Shown: piece by piece, positions 56,630 to 64,000 of the stretch
Position numbering within the stretch: the first letter of the stretch is position 1
Layout: each line of letters opens with the position of its first letter
Assembly: GCA_022661535.1 (NCBI GenBank)
Contig: JAKULF010000002.1
Coordinates: 248,001-312,000 of the forward strand
DNA: 64,000 bases
Origin: Eutypa lata
Lineage: Eukaryota > Ascomycota > Sordariomycetes > Xylariales > Diatrypaceae
Reading direction: 5' to 3'
Notes under the pieces: model-generated
Databases searched by the model: none
Told to the model about the DNA's origin: nothing
The model's input: only the letters and a program-made list of their open reading frames with translations
Position numbers and translations under genes: made by a program

Positions 56630-58654
56630 CTAGTACGCCGTTGTCGCATTTCCCTCGCTAGTAGCAACCGCCACGAGGGCTTGTAAGCGAAGCATGTTGT
56701 CTCGGTCTCCCGGGTTGTCTTTGTTAGATGATTGAGGAGCCGAGGGTGCTTCCCTAGCTGGAAAACCAGGGAATTGGCTAATGTTCGGATGCACCATGCG
56801 GTCCACACGAGCAATCTTCTCAGGTGGAGCTTCGGTGTGCACTGTAACGGGACCATGATACCATCCATGTCTTTTTGTCTCCCTGGGCCTACTAATAGCC
56901 GGTGCCGACATTGTATGTTGATGAAATGCCCTAGACGGAGTACTCATTTTGGATGGACTCTCATTGATAACTACAGGCTCGTTGAAACGGACGGTTGGTG
57001 GATTATGCCGGACTCGGTCGGCCTCAGCTTCAACAGCTTGGCTAGCTTCCTGGGCCCAAGCACTTGCACCATCTCGGGGTGGGGTATTGTTCGATGTGAT
57101 GTCTAATCGAGTTAACCCCCGATGCAAGCCCATGTCCCAGTTTACCGTGTTACGTCTCCCATCAGTGCCGGCATCTGCCGCTGGCAATAGGGGGGGTGGG
57201 TGGGTTGTATCGGCATCAATCATCATGGGCGATGGGTTCCGTCTCGGAGGCGATACAGGGTGATGGGGGACAGGGTCAAATGACTCTATACCCGGTAACC
57301 TGAGTGGTGTACCTTGTTGGGGTGCTGGATTCGCAACTGGTTGTGCTCCTCCAGCTGGGCTCTGGAACTGTGATGGAGTATAGACATTACTTAAACGACT
57401 ACTAGGGTTACCACCGAAATTGCTCGAGTCAGGGTGCCAAGTGCGCCGCCGCCAAGCTTCATCAGCGTTTGATGTCGATTCACGACGGGAGAAGATGGAT
57501 GATGTAGGAGACGCCAACACGCTGCTGATGGGTGAGTATGGTCCAGCAGTAGAAGTACTTGTTGGACTAGGAGCAAATAGTGGCCTCCCGAGGTTGGTCC
57601 CAAGTGGGGATTGAAATGGAATCCCACCAGATGGAACACTCAGACGCCGGGCAGGAGTCCGGCTAGCGTACATGCTATGAGACCTTGAATGGGATGACGT
57701 TGGCGAAGCGATGCCAGAACCCCACCGAGGACTGTTTTGGCCAGTGGAGAAGGTAGCTGAAGTTGGAGTACTAAATTCACTCGGAGATACGGCTCGGTAC
57801 GGGTATGTGCCTTCGTTAGGGCTTTGGTAGGACTCCATAGGAAGCCGCGAGCGAGGATCTGCCATGACAAGAGGAGGTGGGCGCCGTCGCGCATCATCAC
57901 GGGTGCTGAAAGTAGAAGATACTGAACTGATACTTGATGTAGATAGGGATTTTGCATGTCCTCTGCTAGGAGCCCCCATGCTACCCGCCGTCGAAGCGCG
58001 AGCCCTACCCGGTTGGCGTACCCTGTCAGTTCGGATCTGCCTTTGAAATCTTGTCCCCGTCGCGGCGAGAGAATCGATCGGAATATCTTCGTTTACATGA
58101 ACAGTCTGTGCATGCTGGCGCAGGTTGTCTAGGCGAGAGAAGCGTCTCGAGCAGTGACATTGGAATGGCCTCTCGCCTGTATGTTTCCTGGACAAGGGTT
58201 AGCATGAACGCTTGGCATGAAAATCATGCTTAGGAATACATATGTACCTGATATGTCGCGCAAGATGCTCGCTCCTCGTGAAGCTAAGGTTGCACGGAGG
58301 GTAGTCAGTGCAATAAAAGCGCTGTGACTTTTTCTTCTTATTTGATCTTGACCCATCTGCATTTACGCTATCGTCGTCTGATCCAGCCCCGTCGTCACCG
58401 TCTGACTCGTCCATATCTACATCTTCCGAGTTTCCTCTGGACTTCCTCGAATGCTGCGAGTTCTCCCGTTGCGGTGTCTGTTCGTCTATCTTCTCGGGGA
58501 TCTGGATGGCCTGGGGGAATGGCGAATTAGGTAATGGCCGCTGTCCGAACGTGGTCTTCGTTGGGGTTGGAGTAGTCGGTGACGGCACCATTCCCTCGTC
58601 CTTATTTGTTTCCATCACTACCGGCGTATTAACAGGTCGGAATGTTGCCGCCAT
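56630..58654 (-). CDS. C2H2 zinc-finger transcription factor, Nsf1/Usv1/Rgm1 type
   Basis: 654 residues, exons (minus) 58654-58248 and 58187-56630. The N-terminus is Pro/Thr-rich, then acidic ([16 protein letters not shown]) with a basic KKKK segment. Two C2H2 fingers follow, [20 protein letters not shown] and [20 protein letters not shown], the intron splitting the linker [10 protein letters not shown]. This finger pair is the signature of the yeast nutrient- and stress-responsive regulators Nsf1/Usv1 and Rgm1. The remaining 500 residues are Ser/Pro/Thr-rich and low in complexity, as usual for this class. The long upstream region fits a highly regulated gene. Target genes cannot be read from sequence. 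Confidence 0.88.
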
Positions 58655-61600
58655 GGTATGATACGTCGCGATTTCGTGGGAAAATCCTGGGCTCGGAACT
58701 CTTCGGCGCTGTTGTAAAAGCCACAGAGAGGGGTCACTCGGTTATGTATCTGATAGCCTTGTCTATGGCCAAGCTACTCTCTGCTTTAAGAATGGTGGGG
58801 TGCACTGATGAGAGCGAAGGGGTTTGTTTTTGAGACAACCCAAGAAAGACGGAGGCGGGAGGACAGAAAGGGAGAAGGGCGAAGAGAAGGGAAGAAGGGA
58901 TGACGAGAAACCGTTTCAACTCATTCGAAGACCTGTTTCACGCTCACACTCTCTTGTCCGACTCTGAAGATAGTTGTCTATTTGGACTGAGTGGTAGGCC
59001 TGGCTTTATCCAAGAGTATGCCTCAGATGGTTCCGGAGCCTAGTGGTGGGGGGGATTTGGAATCCTATCAGGTCTGCACAGGGACAAGCGGCTGAGGGAA
59101 GGGCGTGATGAGTGAGTATGCCCGATTGCTTATTCTGTCTTATATCCGCGGCGCCGGTTATGTGAGATTCTGCGAGCGAAATACTGGAAGTTTGCAAGTA
59201 ATATCGAGGTAGGAGGGCGGGCAATCGAGGCGGTGCCTGGCTGATATGGAACCTGTACCGTATTGTCCTAATGTTACTCAGACTAATAGGTAGTCTGCAA
59301 CGACTCTGTGTTGTGTGATTGATATATTCCTAGTTGATAGGTAGATTGATAAGGTGTGTGTGTGTAGGGAGTACCGGAATGAGTTATGCGCCAACAGCGA
59401 GGTGACGATAAATGCAAGAGTACGCCCCGTCTACCGAGATGAGGGGCAGCACAGCAGCACCAACGCCTGGCCCTGCAAGTAAGAAACTAAACCACCGAGA
59501 GGGCTGAATCTAGAAGCGCGAGCCGATCCAACGTGAGATAAGGGGCAATGACGGAAATATCTTGTCAGTCGATTATCCTCTTAATCATTCAACTCAACAA
59601 GGCTACTTCAGATCAGACAGATAAGGCTCATCTCATCAGTCAGGGAGGGATCAGGACAGGTCAGGAGGCAACGGTGTTAGTTTTAAGAGTTGCCCATCAC
59701 ATAAACTAATAATTGAGTTAAGAGTCAGTTACCCGCTACAATAATCAGTTCTCGGAAGTGGCATTGAGTCATGAAACTCTTTTTCTGTTTGAAATGATGT
59801 TCTTGTCAATTTCACTGATGTAGCACGCACTTCATAAAATGGTCGTGGTTGAGTTCGTAGTTGTAGTTGTAGTTGAAGTTGGGAGCAATACCCGTTGGTT
59901 AAAGAGGAATTGTTGCAATGGTGGCAAGAAAAGTTGCGAGGAGAAAATAATCAAGAGATTGGTTTTATCTGGCGCGGAATGCCGTAATACATAAGACGAG
60001 GTATTAATCCTGTACGATGATGAATAAATGGATGGGTGGATAGTGGGATGGAGGCGACGGCGGCTCCTCCTCACTCAATCAATAAAGATGACTGATCAAA
60101 TCCGAACCGATGGCCTCATGAGGAGAGTTGAGGGCTAAGGGCTAAAGGATGAGTGGATGGAGATGCTAAAATCCGAGAATGGGTGCCCTGCTCATCACAA
60201 AAGGTACCTGAAAAGCGTAAGAGAAAAAAAAAACAGGCATGACAGTTAAAACTGACAGGGACCAGTGGACCAGCAAGGTCCAGGCTCGGAGCTTGGCGGG
60301 CAAGGGCAGTTTGCGGGTCAGACATAAAAAGAACAACAATCCTCTCAAGCATTTTTTTATTTGTAAAATAAAATATCAACTGTTGTAACCATAGTCCGCA
60401 GCTACGGTAAGCAGTTGAAAAGACTATCGACTGTTCACAGTCTTCGATATTATCCGACATGGAAAAAGACGCAGTAAACCGCATTTTCATTCAACAATAC
60501 AATCATAATAGTTGTATTCACAATGTGTGTAGCTGGGGACTAATAGTTACCTACCTAGGTAGCTTGTACATGGGAACTAACGTTGCGAGTTGGAAAATGA
60601 CTATAAGTAAACCTACCTGACAAGTTTTAGTAATACAAGTATATACCGGTATACTTCATAGATAGCGGCGCAAAACAAGGTGTGAGATCTTGATCTTTGA
60701 TCGACGTCCGTCCGAGTTCGCGTGGCTGGGAAGAACGAACTGAGGGGCAGCAAATCAGGTCATTGGAAGAAAAACCCATGAGGGGCAAATTGTGTTGGCG
60801 TTTATTATTGTCGTTGGATGATGTGATGCGACATATGTAGCACTCTCTGCCACTCTGCTACATACTAGGATGCTTGCTATGCAGTAAATGCAACCAGCGG
60901 ATGCGATCTTAGCAGCTAAGGTAAGGGAAGGGAAGTTAGGTTCTGTCTGCTTGCTTTTGCCTCCTGTAGCTAGACTAGCGCAATCTCTAGCATGGCTTTA
61001 TGCGAGGGGTTGGCTGAAGTTTATTACTTTATAAGTACTAGAGCATGACATCGCTTGATTCCAAGTCTCTAAGGGCCTTATTTCCCCTCTCGACAGGTAC
61101 ACACATACCCACGTAGGTACAATATACTATGTAAGCAGTATCTCACACCCGGCTTCCAAGTTGCATGAGCAGGCAGATGTCAGATGAATCGAGTCATTGA
61201 TAAAGTATGTATTCGGTGAGGCACTTTAGTAGTAGTTTGTGATAATTAAGTTTTGATAGCTGGTTTGGCTAAATCTCCATTGATACTATATTTCGATGCA
61301 CATGTTCTCGTCGTGGAAACTATGAAGGCTAGTAGCGGCATTACTCATTTAAACCTGTCCTCTCTAGTTCCATGGCCGCCTGTATTTATATAATGGATTT
61401 TTATCTACCTATCTTAAGCCCCTTGTCGTAAATATGTCAATATGAGTGTGTATAAGTAGGTAGTGTATAGATGTATGCGCCTTTGAGTGTGCAATACATG
61501 AAAGACAAATGCGCTGCAGCAGCGAGACATGCTACCGAAGGGCATCATACATGTCTACATACAGATCATATTTTTAGAATACAGGCGCTTCAAGGTTACC

Positions 61601-64000
61601 TCCCCTCCCTAAAGTGCTATTTGATGGTGGGGTTGGTAGCACAAGAGACCGTAGACCGGTCTACTGGTGCTCGTTGGATGTCTATGCCCTGCTGCTTCTC
61701 TACATGAGCGCACAATAACTAAAACCATGCGGTGTTGATGTATGCCGTGTTGCGCAATTTATCATGCTAGTAATTAATTAAGTTCAAAGTCCAGAGTTAT
61801 CATGAATGCAGCAGCAGCAGCATGTTTCCCAATTCATTTGAAAACTAAGCCGACCTTTGCATGCATATGCCTACAAAGGATACCGTTAGGTATCACGTAT
61901 TAACTACCTAGGTAGTATATACCTGCGTACATATGCAGTTACATGTATGTACATAAAACTTAGCATCCATACTGGTAGTGAACATTTTACTGCACATCCG
62001 GCCCACAAGGTTACCCGCAAATGGGCCTTGATCTTTTGGATCGTCAAGTCATACTTGCTTCAGCCGTCCGCTAAAAACACGGCATTCCGGTGGGCCTCGC
62101 TCGTTAGCTCGTTGGAGGCACATCTTTGGAGGGGTAACTCTTAGCAGCAGCAAGGTACACGATTTTCGACAACACAATTTACATCATCCTCAGCCTACAT
62201 ATGCATGTACATGTACCTCCTCACCCACCTAAGTACCTTTAATGGGAGTGCTTATCATTCCCGTCCACTGCCACTAACTACACATATCTACACGCTATAG
62301 GCATCTGAGGCTGTGGCCAAGGAAACGCGCACTCACCATACGAATCATACCAAGTCACTGCCGTCCCTACGACATAACTATCGCAAGATGAGACGTCGTA
62401 ACGGGCCTCAACTACAACTACACCACTACCTAGAGATAAAGTGTTATTTTGCCCCATAATCCAAGGACATCCGATGCGGGTGCTTATCACTCAACATAAC
62501 TCAATTAGTCAGGCACGGGTCACATGCATTTGCAGAAGGCATCCAACGGTGCAGCGATAATCTTTGATGGAGGCTGAGAACGCCAGTCCCTTCACAGCAG
62601 CACTATATGCCAGTATGCATACGTGAGCCCTATAGGAAAACAACCTAGCGTAAATGCGATCGCAACTTTGACTCTACCACAGTTGTCTTGATTGTCGCAG
62701 CAAAAGGCGCCGAGAGCGCTGCGATCCCCTCAGATTATGGATATGATCTACAGTCGCTTGGTACCCTCTGACGCAATACGGCCCCATATCTTGACCCCGA
62801 TCTGTGTATGCGATGATTTGGCGATGGCTGGAACGTGGGGTAATACTATTACTATCCCAAGCCTATCGTTTCGCTATAGAGACCCTTTTGCTATCATCTA
62901 CACTAAGAAGCAACCTGCCTTCATAGCAGCAAACTTTATTTATGTATACATCTTCTATGCAAACTTCTCCATGCGGAAGACGCCTAATAACTTAGGTATG
63001 TAGGTACTTAACTACTAGGCACTTGGCCTTACTCGGTGCCTGTCTGTGATATTTCACTTACGCACATAGGTGGTCTAGGGTAGTCCAAGTTCGCCGCCGC
63101 ATTCCGTGCTGATGTTTAATCCTGCATGAGAAAGGGCACGTCTAAAGTGTCCAGCTGACACCTCCATCACAGCTCTTTCTCCTCTTAATAGTCTCCACAC
63201 CCACTTGTTGTATTTCCGTTTCACATTGTTGCTACCTGCCAGGTTTGTATAATGGTACATCCTTCTCGGCTCTCGTCCTGCTCCTGAGATCGGGTCGCAC
63301 CAGGCAGAGCACCAGAATGGTATCGGCATATTTCTCGCATGAAACGTGAAGGTTTGTCCTAGAGTAGTTATCAGAGCAAGACATTGCTCACCGTCGGACA
63401 GACCATGTTCGCACTTTGAAACAGGCACAATTCAGGGGGAAAGCATGGCCTCACAAGGTTCATTATCGTGTATTCCGATATCGTGGTTCACGTACCTGAT
63501 GATCGCTCGCGTTTTACCATGTAGATTCCCTATCAGGTCCATTACAGTCATGCTTGCTACATAGGGCATCCGATGGGTCCGGGCATAGGTACACCCGCCT
63601 CGTCACCAACACGTGTTCCTCTGCACCACCAGAGGTACACCGAATTATGAGCGAGTCAACGGCGTATTGGACTAGAGGGAGGAAAACATCGCTCCTGCGA
63701 CACGTCTTTCAGTGCTGACATTACAATATCATGGTGGTGGTGGCAACCCCATTCTCGGACTTCCACTCTTTTATGTTCGTCGCATGTCATGCAAGCTAAC
63801 TAAGGGACACCCAGAATAGGCCCAACCGAATCCATGCAAGGGATGAATTATGTGCTACCATTCTGTGCTACCAACCCGAGTCAGCCTGACTGCTAGTAGG
63901 TCAAGCAGCACGATCCAGCCCCCTCCCCCGCCATGATCGACTCAGGTCTTGAACCACCATATTTATAACTTATCGATAAGTCTTGATAGGAAGAAGGTCC
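58655..64000. other. Long intergenic region to the window end
   Basis: 5.3 kb without a supported gene. The first 1.5 kb is probably the 5' leader and promoter of the zinc-finger gene (purine-rich near 58840-58910). ACCTAGGTA-type palindromes recur near 60550 and 61905, and a GCAGCAGCAGCAGC run lies near 61808. Open frames such as 63075-63428 show no recognisable domain. Confidence 0.5.

Noticed and set aside
61800..61830. GCA repeat as coding polyalanine or polyglutamine
   Set aside because: No open frame of useful length includes it.
63075..63428. 117-codon minus-strand ORF near the window end
   Set aside because: No recognisable motif and no family resemblance; kept out for lack of support.

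Overview
The window is nuclear DNA of a filamentous ascomycete (Pezizomycotina). I infer this from short spliceosomal introns of roughly 50-90 bp with GT..AG ends and CTAAC/CTGAC-type branch sites, Zn2Cys6 and C2H2 regulators, fungal-specific families (DUF2434, GH125 mannosidase, Nsf1/Usv1-type zinc-finger protein, BAS2-like small secreted protein), and long gene-poor stretches between gene groups. Recurrent ACCTAGGTA-type palindromes in non-coding DNA fit Sordariomycetes, but the class is not proven. No CRISPR, operon or other bacterial feature is present.

Region 1 (1-22.3 kb) is a dense set of genes that reads as a catabolic cluster for a phenolic compound. In order it holds a homogentisate-dioxygenase-like ring-cleavage enzyme (5' end outside the window), a group A FAD monooxygenase, a hybrid C2H2 + Zn2Cys6 regulator, a vanillyl-alcohol-oxidase-type flavoenzyme, an iron-type maleylacetate reductase, a type B carboxylesterase, a broken alpha/beta hydrolase, an aldo-keto reductase, a Zn2Cys6 regulator interrupted by one in-frame TAG, an atypical SDR and a LigB/DODA-type protein. 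A plausible route is ester cleavage, side-chain oxidation by the VAO, hydroxylation by the FAD enzyme, ring cleavage, then maleylacetate reduction to 3-oxoadipate. No maleylacetoacetate isomerase or fumarylacetoacetase is visible, so the dioxygenase probably does not serve the tyrosine pathway here.

Region 2 (22.8-35.4 kb) has no gene I can recognise. It holds a tRNA-like sequence, tandem and dispersed short repeats, frame-broken coding-like relics and low-complexity tracts. It looks like a graveyard of degraded mobile elements.

Region 3 (35.4-46.8 kb) holds five convincing genes: an aryl-alcohol-dehydrogenase-like AKR, a secreted histidine-phosphatase-fold protein, a BAS2-like small secreted cysteine-rich protein, a secreted GH125 exo-alpha-1,6-mannosidase and a DUF2434 multi-pass membrane protein.

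Region 4 (46.8-56.6 kb) is AT-rich and holds two tandem paralogues with a stand-alone RNase H fold, each lying a few hundred bases from a decayed tRNA-like sequence. The first keeps the RNase H catalytic residues but carries a TAG where its paralogue has Trp. The second has lost three catalytic Asp residues and looks like a pseudoenzyme.

Region 5 (56.6-64 kb) has an Nsf1/Usv1-type zinc-finger regulator on the minus strand, followed by a long intergenic stretch.

The most unusual theme is that two otherwise intact long ORFs are each broken by a single TAG exactly where Trp (TGG) is expected. Two further stops, in an alpha/beta hydrolase and at the end of the second RNase H-like gene, sit at likely CAA sites. 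All four fit CpA-to-TpA transitions (RIP-like decay). The two TAG cases also fit the A-to-I mRNA editing (UAG to UGG) known from sexual tissue of filamentous ascomycetes.
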